From: JAJPHW01 sp963771505
GTDB taxonomy: Bacteria > Acidobacteriota > Terriglobia > Terriglobales > Acidobacteriaceae
Length of the DNA: 64,000 bases
Assembly: GCA_963771505.1 (NCBI GenBank)
Contig: CAVYTO010000002.1
Coordinates: 1,178,001-1,242,000 of the forward strand
Direction: 5' to 3'
Each line of letters starts with the position of its first letter. The stretch's first letter is position 1. Below the pieces are notes generated by a model. The model was not told the origin of the DNA. It ran no database searches and saw only the letters and a list, made by a program, of their open reading frames with translations. Below, one piece after another: positions 55,652 to 63,382 of this stretch. Position numbers and translations under genes: made by a program.

Positions 55652-55867
55652 TCATTCCTCAACTCTGGCAGCGTTGGCAGTTTCGTCGATGATGGCTCGC
55701 TCGTTCCTAACTCCTACTTCTTCCTTTCCTCTCATTGCTGCCTTGAACCCCTGAATGCCTTCTCCGATTCCCTTCCCCAGCTCGGGTAGTTTCTTCGGCC
55801 CGAAGACTAACAAAGCGAGCCCGAAAATCACGAGCAAGTGCATCGGTTGCAACAGTCCTTCAAACAT
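55652..55867 (-). CDS. tatA: Sec-independent translocase TatA
   Basis: 71 residues. Membrane helix LLVIFGLALLVF, hinge GPKKLPELGKGIGEG and amphipathic helix IQGFKAAMRG match TatA, which forms the pore of the twin-arginine pathway. The immediate neighbour upstream encodes a Tat substrate (twin-arginine ferritin-like protein). No tatC is visible here, so TatC would be supplied from elsewhere. Confidence 0.9.
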   Translation of the reverse strand: MFEGLLQPMHLLVIFGLALLVFGPKKLPELGKGIGEGIQGFKAAMRGKEEVGVRNERAIIDETANAARVEE

Positions 55868-55910
55868 GTTTCGCTCCCTTATTGCCTATAGTTCGCAATC
55901 AACGAGAATT

Positions 55911-55940
55911 GGCGCCGCCCCGCTGACCTGGGACGGCGCC
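55911..55940 (-). other. GC-rich hairpin between the ferritin-like gene and tatA
   Basis: GGCGCCG and CGGCGCC form a perfect 7-bp stem, extended by CCC/GGG. There is no T-run after it, so it may attenuate or stabilise the transcript rather than terminate it. Confidence 0.5.
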
Positions 55941-55954
55941 CGGGGGATTCGTCG

Positions 55955-57133
55955 TTAGAATCCTCGCTGTGCCGCATCTGCAGCCACCGCGAGTTCGGTA
56001 ATTAACTCGAAGAACTGGCCAGATTGTCCCGTAAATAAGAGGTTTTCAGTTAGTGCAGTTACCGCTGCCACCGCCCCGGAATTCGCCGTCGAAGATGGTC
56101 GAATCACCGAACATTGAGGCAGGTTCTTGCTGATAAAGAAGCAGGGCTCGGGCAAGATGAGATTCGTCTGCGACAATTCCGAGTTCCGCGCATTCAGGTC
56201 GGGAAAAGTTAACCCCGTCTCTGGATCGGTAACACCGGCCAGCGGCTGAGCAACGGCATTGCCCGCTTTGTCATGCCACAGGCCGAAATGGTCTACCTCG
56301 ACGCCGCCGATACTGACCACAATCCGCAGTACTTCAGCATCATGAGCTTGCAGCGCCAAGGTGCTGTAGAGGCTGGCTCCGCCTTGTTCAATCATCGCGA
56401 AGTGGAATCCTGCGGTGTTGGCGATGGCTTGCATTCTCGACTCTTGCGGAGTCTGCGGGGGCACCGGCTGCGGCTGATTGGGTGGCGTATCTGCATCGTT
56501 TAAGGGAATCGCAGGCTCGTTCACGATACTGAAAGGGCCCCTAAACTTTGCTCCCAAGTCAGGATTTTGCGCGCTGCGATAACGCGTATACCAACTCAGG
56601 TCGACATCCAGGTTCATCAGATTGGTCAACCGGCCTTTTTGTTTCGCCCCGGTCGCCTGGCTGCTGGGCAGCGTGCGAAATACATCGAGGTTGATGGGCT
56701 GCTGCCCTTTGGATACCAGATACGCATTTAGAAACGAAGCATGACTCTGTTCGTCATCGGCGTTGTCGGAGATGTACTGTGGCATGTCTCCGTCGAGATT
56801 GCTCAGGGCCGCGATGTAGGCAGGGTTGCCGCCGTTTACCCCGCCCAGTTCCGCATATTGGTCCCACAGATCGGTTTCAATAAGCTCAGCGGCGGCGAGA
56901 AATCGCAAGATGGCCGCGTCGCCCTTCGTCAACGTTGAGTTGTTTCTTTTTGTTACAGCCTCAGCCTTCGGGCCCAATAAAGCTCCAGCCGACACCGTTA
57001 CACCCGCTATTCCCATGCCTCTCAAGAACGAGCGCCTTCCGACGACGCCCTTCCAGTGAGTTTGTACCGCTTCGCGATCAGTTGACTCAGGGCCTTCTAT
57101 GTCCCGCGTAGGAGCAATGGTTTCTTCTTTCAT
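55955..57133 (-). CDS. Tat-exported di-iron ferritin-like protein
   Basis: 392 residues. Twin-arginine signal GRRSFLRGMGIAGVTVSAGA (RR at about 33-34), then a four-helix ferritin-like domain. Candidate iron ligands form two half-sites: AAELIETDLW with DDEQSHASFL (ExxH), and FAMIEQGGASLY with GGVEVDHFGLW (ExxH). The long central Pro-rich loop (PPNQPQPVPPQ) separates them. Exported proteins of this family are common in Acidobacteriota but functionally undefined; iron oxidation, storage or peroxide defence are options. ATG 57133 has GGAG upstream. Confidence 0.87.
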   Translation of the reverse strand: MKEETIAPTRDIEGPESTDREAVQTHWKGVVGRRSFLRGMGIAGVTVSAGALLGPKAEAVTKRNNSTLTKGDAAILRFLAAAELIETDLWDQYAELGGVNGGNPAYIAALSNLDGDMPQYISDNADDEQSHASFLNAYLVSKGQQPINLDVFRTLPSSQATGAKQKGRLTNLMNLDVDLSWYTRYRSAQNPDLGAKFRGPFSIVNEPAIPLNDADTPPNQPQPVPPQTPQESRMQAIANTAGFHFAMIEQGGASLYSTLALQAHDAEVLRIVVSIGGVEVDHFGLWHDKAGNAVAQPLAGVTDPETGLTFPDLNARNSELSQTNLILPEPCFFISKNLPQCSVIRPSSTANSGAVAAVTALTENLLFTGQSGQFFELITELAVAADAAQRGF

Positions 57134-57276
57134 TTTCAACTCCACAGATTTCAGTTTGATGTTGCAAGACGATCCGGATCAGATCGCGATGCACAGCCTG
57201 AGTCTAGGAAGGATTTCGCGCGTGGATGTCAGCGCCAAGTCGAAGAATTGTCAAAAATCGTGCTGTACCGCAACCA

Positions 57277-57684
57277 TCAAAGCGAAGAACTTGGAGGCCT
57301 CAGTCGGCGCAGATACTGCACTATCTGCCACCGTTGTCCCTCAGGAAGTTTGCTGAAAGACGGCATGCCCCTTCCAGTATTACCGTTCGTTATCTTCCAA
57401 AACAAAACGCCATCACTTTGAATTTGGACTAAAGGCAACTGCAAGTCCGCCGCATGCTTTTTTGCGACGCCAGTCCCGTCTTTGCCGTGGCATTCCGCGC
57501 AATGCCGAAGAAACAATTTCTTGCCACCGGCGGTGGTCGTTGCATCGACTAGCGGATTTGCTCTGGCCGCCGCGGACTCAGGAGCACGCCAGGTCGGGTC
57601 CGGCCAGTACAGCGGATTCTGCCCGATTGTTACCCCACCGATCATCAGCAGCGCCGCGATCAATCGCAGAGACTGACGCGTCAT
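57277..57684 (-). CDS. Exported c-type cytochrome, class I
   Basis: 135 residues: signal peptide (about 1-21), one haem site CAECH (62-66) and an axial Met in GMPSF (107). Monohaem cytochromes of this form carry electrons in the periplasm. Its ATG overlaps the stop of the upstream outer-membrane protein gene by 4 bases, so the two are coupled, and the ferritin-like gene follows 143 bases later. Its partner enzyme is unknown. Confidence 0.9.
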   Translation of the reverse strand: MTRQSLRLIAALLMIGGVTIGQNPLYWPDPTWRAPESAAARANPLVDATTTAGGKKLFLRHCAECHGKDGTGVAKKHAADLQLPLVQIQSDGVLFWKITNGNTGRGMPSFSKLPEGQRWQIVQYLRRLRPPSSSL

Positions 57685-58550
57685 CGCTGCCGCCCAAAAA
57701 GATGCGCAAGTTTGTCTCCGATGCCTTGTATCTCGTAGTTGTAGCCGATCCGAAACAAGACTGGGCTACTCTCATGAGTCAGCCCGAAACCCGGCGAGAA
57801 TCGGACCGTGGAGTTGTCGCTCACCAACCATGCGAATACAGGCGCGACATATTGCGCGGTGTTGCTAGTCCCAAACGCGTGCGTGCTGCCAAGGCCACCA
57901 TAAATTTCAATTCCAGCTGCAACATTTTCCCGGCAGAACCTGCAATTCGTGGCTGACGCTAGCGTTGCCAAAGGACGATTGAAGCCCACCGAATAGCCAA
58001 AGCTGATGCCTTCGCTTTGCGTGAAATTTTTCGCGGCGATAAAATTCCCCGCTACATTCCAGCTATGGAAATCGCTGGAGAGAATCAGTTTGGTCTCAAG
58101 CTCTCGATCTATGAGCTTTCGTAGCACGGCGTTCGGCGAGCTGACGTCAGGAGCACCACCTTCGAGTTCTTTCTGGATGCGGCTGGCCTCGTCGATATTC
58201 TCGTACTCAAGATAGAGCACTGGATTGATCACGTGCTCGCGTTTAAGCGGCCGCACGCGGTTTTCAAGTCTCCAGCCGGTAAAGATCGTGCTATCTCCCA
58301 AGGTTGATTGGCCTTCCAGATAAACCTCCGTCGTCCAATTGGCTGTCGCCCCATACTCAAATTCCACCCAGGGCGCAACATAGAACTTTTGATCGGAACG
58401 CGGCGCGTCCGTTGTGCTTGAGAGTTCGATTTCGAGATTTCCGGGCTCTTCCAGGTGGTGGTCGTAAGTGACAAAATATGGGCTTTCCTGCGCATGCGCA
58501 CCTCGGGAAAGCGCGCATGCAAGAAAGCCTATGGCCAGAAATGTTTTCAT
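57681..58550 (-). CDS. Predicted outer-membrane protein of unknown function
   Basis: 289 residues. Signal peptide (LACALSRGAHAQ, about 1-21), then alternating hydrophobic-polar strands with many aromatic ends (ELSSTTDAPRSDQKFYVAPW, FEYGATANWTTEVYLEG, LYLEYENIDEA, FSPGFGLTHESSPVLFRIGY), which suggest a small beta-barrel porin-like protein. A pair of cysteines in NCRFCRE is unusual for a barrel. A 17-bp palindrome matching the one before the Fur gene lies 14 bases upstream of its ATG. Confidence 0.72.
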   Translation of the reverse strand: MKTFLAIGFLACALSRGAHAQESPYFVTYDHHLEEPGNLEIELSSTTDAPRSDQKFYVAPWVEFEYGATANWTTEVYLEGQSTLGDSTIFTGWRLENRVRPLKREHVINPVLYLEYENIDEASRIQKELEGGAPDVSSPNAVLRKLIDRELETKLILSSDFHSWNVAGNFIAAKNFTQSEGISFGYSVGFNRPLATLASATNCRFCRENVAAGIEIYGGLGSTHAFGTSNTAQYVAPVFAWLVSDNSTVRFSPGFGLTHESSPVLFRIGYNYEIQGIGDKLAHLFGRQR

Positions 58551-58564
58551 TCCTATTCCTATAA

Positions 58565-58581
58565 TTGTTACTGAGTTGCAA
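58565..58581 (-). promoter_or_regulatory. Candidate Fur-family operator before the OMP gene
   Basis: TTGTTACTGAGTTGCAA: 7-3-7 imperfect palindrome of half-site TTGNNAC / GTTGCAA. Same geometry as the site before the Fur-family gene. Confidence 0.5.
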
Positions 58582-58682
58582 TAAGAATTCGAATAAAAAT
58601 GCTAGCGGCAAAAGGTGTAAGCGGTCAAACAACTGGCCGATTTTGTGTTTCAGGATTGTTGCAACCAGATGCAACCAGGCGC

Positions 58683-59141
58683 TTACGAAGGAGTGGAGGT
58701 CCGGCAGTTGGCGCAGTAGCCACCAACTTCAAGCCGCGTCACGACAATGTGAAACTGGCAGTCCCGCTGAATCTGACCTTTCAATCGGTCAAAAAGATCG
58801 CTTTCAAATTCTGTAATCTTTCCGCAGCGAAGGCAAGCCATGTGGATGTGATCCCGCTGCGGACGGCGTTCGTAGAAATGCTTCTCTCCCTGCATGTGCA
58901 TCAAGTCGAGTTCGTCCACAAGGCCGTGCCGTTTCAACAGAGACAGCGTGCGATAAACCGTGACCCGGTCGATTTGCGGATCTGCCCGGCGGGCGTGGCG
59001 GAGAATCTGGCTGGCATCCAGGTGCTGCTTCGCCGTCTCCACAACATGCAGGATCACTCGGCGCTGCCTCGTCATGCGCAGGCCTCGTGACATCAGCTCT
59101 GCCTGTAAGCGCCCTGGAGTTTCAGTTTGCGGAAGTGGCAT
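58683..59141 (-). CDS. Fur-family metal/peroxide-responsive repressor
   Basis: 152 residues. Winged-helix recognition part DRVTVYRTLSLLKRHGLVDE, then the dimerisation domain with RDHIHMACLRCGKITEFE and the second zinc pair CANCRTS, giving the structural zinc CxxC pairs. Sensing could be iron, zinc, nickel or peroxide; the sequence does not decide. It overlaps none of its neighbours; the OMP gene lies downstream on the same strand. A 17-bp palindrome covers its own -10 region, so self-control is likely. Confidence 0.92.
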   Translation of the reverse strand: MPLPQTETPGRLQAELMSRGLRMTRQRRVILHVVETAKQHLDASQILRHARRADPQIDRVTVYRTLSLLKRHGLVDELDLMHMQGEKHFYERRPQRDHIHMACLRCGKITEFESDLFDRLKGQIQRDCQFHIVVTRLEVGGYCANCRTSTPS

Positions 59142-59148
59142 CCCCTAA

Positions 59149-59165
59149 TTGTAACCTGGTTGCAA
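59149..59165 (-). promoter_or_regulatory. Candidate autoregulatory operator of the Fur-family gene
   Basis: TTGTAACCTGGTTGCAA: TTGTAAC and GTTGCAA with 3-base centre. On the minus strand it contains TACAAT, a -10 box, 8-10 bases before the ATG. Confidence 0.55.
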
Positions 59166-59199
59166 CTAGCGGAGATTGTTCCCCCAGAAACAACACCCT

Positions 59200-59574
59200 C
59201 TAATAACTTCCCCGCATATTTTCTCGCACGGTGCGGGCAAGTTTTTCGATTTCATCGGCCTTGCGAATCACATCCACTGAAAGCATGTTTTCGTCCGACT
59301 TGTCGACTGACTGCTTGAGTTCCGTGGCAAGAACGAGGAGTTGGTCGGTATCCTTTTTGATCAAGGCGTGTCGGCCGTGGTTAGCCTTTTTCGCCATGTC
59401 GGATTGGGTGCGGGCGATATCGGGGTCGTCAGAAATCGGAGACTGCGGCTGAGGAAACGGCGAGACCGGTTGTGGTCGGGCAGGATTTTGGTCTTGACGT
59501 TGCGCGGATGACGCCAGCGGCAACATCCATGCGGCCAGAAGCGCTATCGATGCTACCCGAAAACCGTTAAACAT
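59200..59574 (-). CDS. Small secreted helical protein, Acidobacteriota-type family
   Basis: 124 residues. Signal peptide ASIALLAAWMLPLASSAQ, Pro/Gln-rich stretch, then a helical C-terminal domain with RTQSDMAKKANHGRHALIKK, TDQLLVLATELKQSVDKSDE and DVIRKADEIEKLARTVREN. I recall similar sequences as recurrent in acidobacterial genomes, without assigned function. ATG 59574 is chosen because TTGAGG lies upstream and the signal peptide follows directly. Downstream of rho and its terminator. Confidence 0.75.
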   Translation of the reverse strand: MFNGFRVASIALLAAWMLPLASSAQRQDQNPARPQPVSPFPQPQSPISDDPDIARTQSDMAKKANHGRHALIKKDTDQLLVLATELKQSVDKSDENMLSVDVIRKADEIEKLARTVRENMRGSY

Positions 59575-59631
59575 ATTAACCTCAAGCAATTTGGATGCAG
59601 GTTCTTTCCGATCTACAACTGCGACAGCCAA

Positions 59632-59661
59632 TGAAAAGGCGAGAGCCGAAGCCCTCGCCTT
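59632..59661 (-). terminator. Intrinsic terminator after rho
   Basis: Minus-strand AAGGCGAG and CTCGCCTT are an exact 8-bp inverted pair closed by GGC-TTCG-GCT with a UUCG tetraloop, followed by TTTT. The hairpin ends 58 bases before the next gene. Confidence 0.8.
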
Positions 59662-59690
59662 GACTGATTCGAACCACCATCGCTCAAACG

Positions 59691-60941
59691 CTACAGCGAA
59701 CTCATGTTCGACAGAAACTCGCTGTTCGCTTTCGTCTTGCCCAACTTGTCGATCAACAACTCCATCGCCTCGACCGGCGAGAGAGGGTTCAAGACTTTGC
59801 GCAGAATCCAGATGCGGGTCAAGTCTTCCTTCGGAATCAGCAACTCTTCTTTACGCGTACCAGAGCGCTGGATATCGATCGCAGGGAAAGTCCGCTTGTC
59901 GACCAGTTTGCGGTCGAGGATGATTTCCATGTTGCCCGTGCCCTTGAATTCCTCGAAAATCACGTCGTCCATTCTCGAACCAGTGTCGATGAGGGCAGTA
60001 GCAATAATGGTCAAAGATCCGCCTTCTTCGATGTTGCGAGCAGATCCAAAAAAACGCTTCGGACGTTGCAACGCGTTCGAGTCGACGCCGCCCGACAGGA
60101 CTTTGCCGCTCGGGGGCACAATGGTGTTGTAAGCCCGGGCCAGACGCGTGATCGAGTCCAACAGGATGACGACGTCGCGTTTGTGTTCGACCAGGCGTTT
60201 GGCCTTTTCGATCACCATTTCCGCAACCTGCACATGCCGCGCAGCAGGTTCGTCAAAGGTTGACGAAATGACCTCGCCCTTCACCGACCGCTGCATGTCA
60301 GTGACTTCTTCAGGACGCTCATCGATGAGCAGAACAATGAGCACAACCTCAGGATGATTGGTCGTGATCGAATTCGCCACGTTCTGCAGCAACATCGTCT
60401 TGCCGGCGCGAGGCGGTGAAACAATCAGACCGCGCTGGCCTTTTCCGATCGGAGTCAGAAGGTCCATCACACGAGCGCTGACATTTTCTCGCGTGGTCTC
60501 AAGTTTCAAACGCTCCTGCGGATATAGCGGCGTCAAATTATCGAACAGGATTTTGTTGCGAGCTTCGTCAGGCGATTCGAAATTGACCGCTTCAATCTTG
60601 ACCAGCGCGAAATACTTTTCGCCTTCATGCGGCGGCCGCACCTGGCCGCTGATCGTGTCGCCGGTTTTGAGATCGAACTTGCGAATTTGCGACGGCGAAA
60701 CATAGATATCGTCAGGACCGGGCAGATAGTTGTAATCCGGCGAACGCAGGAATCCATATCCATCCGGCAGGATTTCCAGCACGCCTTCGGCAAAAATGTG
60801 GCCCTCTTTTTCGCTTTGTGCCTGAAGAATCTTGAAAATGAGGTCTTGTTTACGCAATCCACTAGCGCCAGGCAGATCCAACGATCGGGCGATCTTGGTC
60901 AGCTCTGTAATGTTTTTTTCTTTTAGTTCAGCTATGGTCAT
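59691..60941 (-). CDS. rho: Transcription termination factor Rho
   Basis: Hexameric RNA helicase that ends transcription. 416 residues: N-terminal RNA-binding cold-shock domain (EGVLEILPDGYGFLRSPDYN), then the ATPase core with Walker A SPPRAGKTMLLQN, VLLIDERPEEVTDM (Walker B region), and the RNA-binding Q-loop and R-loop region in VDSNALQRPKRFFG. All catalytic blocks intact. AGGAG before the ATG. Confidence 0.97.
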   Translation of the reverse strand: MTIAELKEKNITELTKIARSLDLPGASGLRKQDLIFKILQAQSEKEGHIFAEGVLEILPDGYGFLRSPDYNYLPGPDDIYVSPSQIRKFDLKTGDTISGQVRPPHEGEKYFALVKIEAVNFESPDEARNKILFDNLTPLYPQERLKLETTRENVSARVMDLLTPIGKGQRGLIVSPPRAGKTMLLQNVANSITTNHPEVVLIVLLIDERPEEVTDMQRSVKGEVISSTFDEPAARHVQVAEMVIEKAKRLVEHKRDVVILLDSITRLARAYNTIVPPSGKVLSGGVDSNALQRPKRFFGSARNIEEGGSLTIIATALIDTGSRMDDVIFEEFKGTGNMEIILDRKLVDKRTFPAIDIQRSGTRKEELLIPKEDLTRIWILRKVLNPLSPVEAMELLIDKLGKTKANSEFLSNMSSL

Positions 60942-60997
60942 TCACTCACCTGCGAGGAGATTTTCAAAGGAGGGTCTTTAACAGAAGTACTCTTGGC

Positions 60998-61015
60998 GGG
61001 GCGGGGCGGGCAGGG
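60998..61015 (+). other. G-quadruplex-type run
   Basis: GGGGCGGGGCGGGCAGGG: four G-tracts separated by 1-2 bases, between rho and rpoZ. It is in the template strand for both genes; their mRNA would be C-rich here. Confidence 0.55.
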
Positions 61016-61019
61016 CTGC

Positions 61020-61235
61020 TTACGCAGCCCGCCGTTGTGCCTCGGCAACATTCTCCGGCTCCGACAGAATTGTCTGCCGCTCCGAAGTTGCAATCCGGTC
61101 AAGCACTTCGTTCATGGTTTCCTGGATTCGGGTATTGGGCTTATGGAATTTGCGAGTCGCCTTCGAAGCCAACTGGCAAAGCATGTAGCGGTTTCTCAGT
61201 GTATGTAGTGCATCAAAAACTCGATCTGATCGCAT
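61020..61235 (-). CDS. rpoZ: RNA polymerase omega subunit
   Basis: 71 residues from ATG 61235: MRSDRVFDALHTLRNRYMLC, QLASKATRKFHKPNTRIQ and TMNEVLDRI match the omega fold (MRSDLVFDAL... and ATRKLHRPN). GGGAG precedes the ATG; the longer frame to 61310 adds unrelated residues. Assists RNA polymerase assembly. Downstream is a GC hairpin (GGCTGC/GCAGCC at 61014-61029) containing the stop codon. Confidence 0.88.
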   Translation of the reverse strand: MRSDRVFDALHTLRNRYMLCQLASKATRKFHKPNTRIQETMNEVLDRIATSERQTILSEPENVAEAQRRAA

Positions 61236-61619
61236 TTCATTTCTCCCATTCCGCGCAACACGCCCTGCGGTGTCCTTGTCGCGAAAGCGCCAAAACACGA
61301 CATCTAACACAAATTACAAGGGTTGTACGGGACTCTAGTACCTTTTTTAGATGCTCCGCTGGACCTGAAAGTTTCTCAGGAGTGCCGGATTTGACCAGTT
61401 ATCGGCGGAGATTCCTCAGACGGCTGACAGATAATAAGCCTTCGGAACAACGTAATCTACGCGGAATGAACCTCAAGGTCAAGAAAATTCGCAGACCGGT
61501 TCCAAGTTAGCACCTCGTTCGCAATCCGATCCCTCGCCGCTGATAGATCGCTTCGCACTACTTAACTTCGCAAACTACTGCAATACTTAAACTTATTCAA
61601 GAGATCCAGGTCCGCGGCC
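61236..61619. other. Gap without a recognised gene
   Basis: 384 bases between rpoZ and comM. The rpoZ promoter must lie here. I see no tRNA, no terminator with a T-run and no frame with both a ribosome site and a convincing protein. Confidence 0.5.
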
Positions 61620-63173
61620 TCAAGCCCAGAACGTCCGGTCCAGGGTTCGATACTGAATCGCTTCCGCGATGTGTTTCGGTTCAATAACCTCCACCGCGTC
61701 CAGATCCGCAATCGTCCGCGCCACTTTCAGAATCCGGTCATGCGCCCGAGCCGTCAAACCCTGCTGCAACATGGCCCGTTCCAATAGCCGCTCGCAATCC
61801 GCAGACAGTTCACAGAACGATCGGATGTGCTTCGGTTCCATCTGCGCGTTGCAGTAAAGTCCTTGTTTTGATGGCGTTGCCGCGAATCTCCGCAATTGCT
61901 CGTCCCTGGCCCGAATCACCCGATCGCGAATCGTGGCGGAACTTTCCGGTTCGACGCCCGATCTCATCTCCTTATAGTTTACGGCTGGAACGTCAATGTG
62001 GATGTCGATCCGGTCGAGCAGCGGTCCAGAAATCTTCGACATGTAGCGCTGAATGATGGGTGGAGTGCAGTGGCATTCCCGCGAGCGATCGTTGAAATAG
62101 CCGCAGGGACACGGATTCATCGCCGCCGCCAACATGAATCGAGAAGGAAACGTCAAAGACATCGCTGCTCGGGCAATGCACACCGTGCCATCTTCGAGCG
62201 GTTGCCGCATCACTTCCAGGACATTGCGCGGGAACTCAGGCAATTCATCGAGGAAAAGCACACCATTATGAGCCAAAGACACCTCGCCCGGCCGGGGAAC
62301 AGCGCCACCTCCGATCAAACCTGCGTCAGAAATTGTGTGATGCGGCGAGCGAAATGGCCTTATTCCTACCAGTCCTGCACCGGCGTCTAAAACCCCGGCA
62401 ACGCTATGAATCTTGGTGGTTTCCAGCGCTTCCTCGAACGTAAACGGCGGCAGAATCGTGGGCATTCGCTTCGCCAGCATCGTCTTACCAGATCCGGGCG
62501 GTCCGATCATCAGAATGTTATGCCCCCCAGCGCATGCGACTTCGAGCGCTCGCTTGGCTGTCTGCTGTCCGCGCACATCCTTGAAATCCACGGAAAACTT
62601 CTGTGCCTCGGTCAACAGGTGCTCGCTGTCGACCTTGACCGGCAGAATTCCGTTGCCCGTGTTTATAAAATGGATAACATCCAGCAAAGATTTGACCGGA
62701 TATACCGAAACTCCACCCACCATTGCAGCTTCTCTCGCATTCAGTTCGGGCACCACCAGTTGGGAAATTTTCTTGCCGCGAGCTTCAATCGCGATCGGCA
62801 GCGCACCTCGGACGCTCCGAATTCCTCCATCCAGAGACAGTTCGCCCACGAAGAGACAATCGGGTAACTCCTTCTTATTCAATCCTCCGTAAGCTCCGAG
62901 AATGCCTAAAGCCATGGGAAGGTCGAAGCCGGATCCCTCTTTCTTAATATCGGCCGGAGCCAGGTTGATGGTGATATGCGTCGGAGGTATGTCGTACCCA
63001 CAGTTCTTCAGGGCGGCTTTGACCCGGTCCCTGCTCTCTCTGACTGCGGCGTCCGGCAGGCCGACGGTGTGAAAGTGTTCTTCGCTGGTCTTGATGCCGG
63101 ATACGTCAACCTCCACCTCGATGATGTTGGCGTCAATACCGTAGACCGCCGCACTCAGTGTCTTGAACAGCAA
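61620..63173 (-). CDS. comM: ComM/YifB Mg-chelatase-like AAA+ ATPase
   Basis: 517 residues: N-terminal Lon-type fold (LPDAAVRESRDRVKAALKNC), then an AAA+ core with Walker A MIGPPGSGKTMLAKRMP, a following VSLAHNGVLFLDELPEF Walker B, and FMLAAAMNPCPCGYF. The C-terminal zinc-binding part contains CPCGYF and REC.C. In naturally competent bacteria ComM promotes branch migration of incoming DNA. Its neighbour on the opposite strand is the start of a sulfotransferase. Confidence 0.94.
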   Translation of the reverse strand: MLFKTLSAAVYGIDANIIEVEVDVSGIKTSEEHFHTVGLPDAAVRESRDRVKAALKNCGYDIPPTHITINLAPADIKKEGSGFDLPMALGILGAYGGLNKKELPDCLFVGELSLDGGIRSVRGALPIAIEARGKKISQLVVPELNAREAAMVGGVSVYPVKSLLDVIHFINTGNGILPVKVDSEHLLTEAQKFSVDFKDVRGQQTAKRALEVACAGGHNILMIGPPGSGKTMLAKRMPTILPPFTFEEALETTKIHSVAGVLDAGAGLVGIRPFRSPHHTISDAGLIGGGAVPRPGEVSLAHNGVLFLDELPEFPRNVLEVMRQPLEDGTVCIARAAMSLTFPSRFMLAAAMNPCPCGYFNDRSRECHCTPPIIQRYMSKISGPLLDRIDIHIDVPAVNYKEMRSGVEPESSATIRDRVIRARDEQLRRFAATPSKQGLYCNAQMEPKHIRSFCELSADCERLLERAMLQQGLTARAHDRILKVARTIADLDAVEVIEPKHIAEAIQYRTLDRTFWA

Positions 63174-63382
63174 ATAATGGCCTCAATTCCACTTTTTGGG
63201 GTGCCTTAGCATAGTGGGTTGTGAGAGAATCGGCTGTGACGGGCGACCTGCGCGAACGTGACGTGTACACAGTCCGTTATAAGTTTGCTAATGGGTTTTA
63301 TCTGGTTTGGGCAACCGGATATAGTAGATAATCATCGGAGTCACCTTAGCTACGAAAACGCTGTTGTCGAAGGATCCCCCTG

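Noticed and set aside
58656..58675. Third TTGCAA-type site near the end of the Fur-family gene
   Set aside because: Half-sites are in a different orientation and spacing from the two matching palindromes, so it is kept only as a weak note.
61037..61510. Plus-strand frame of 157 codons over rpoZ and the following gap
   Set aside because: Composition is unlike a real protein and it is antisense to rpoZ, a recognised gene.
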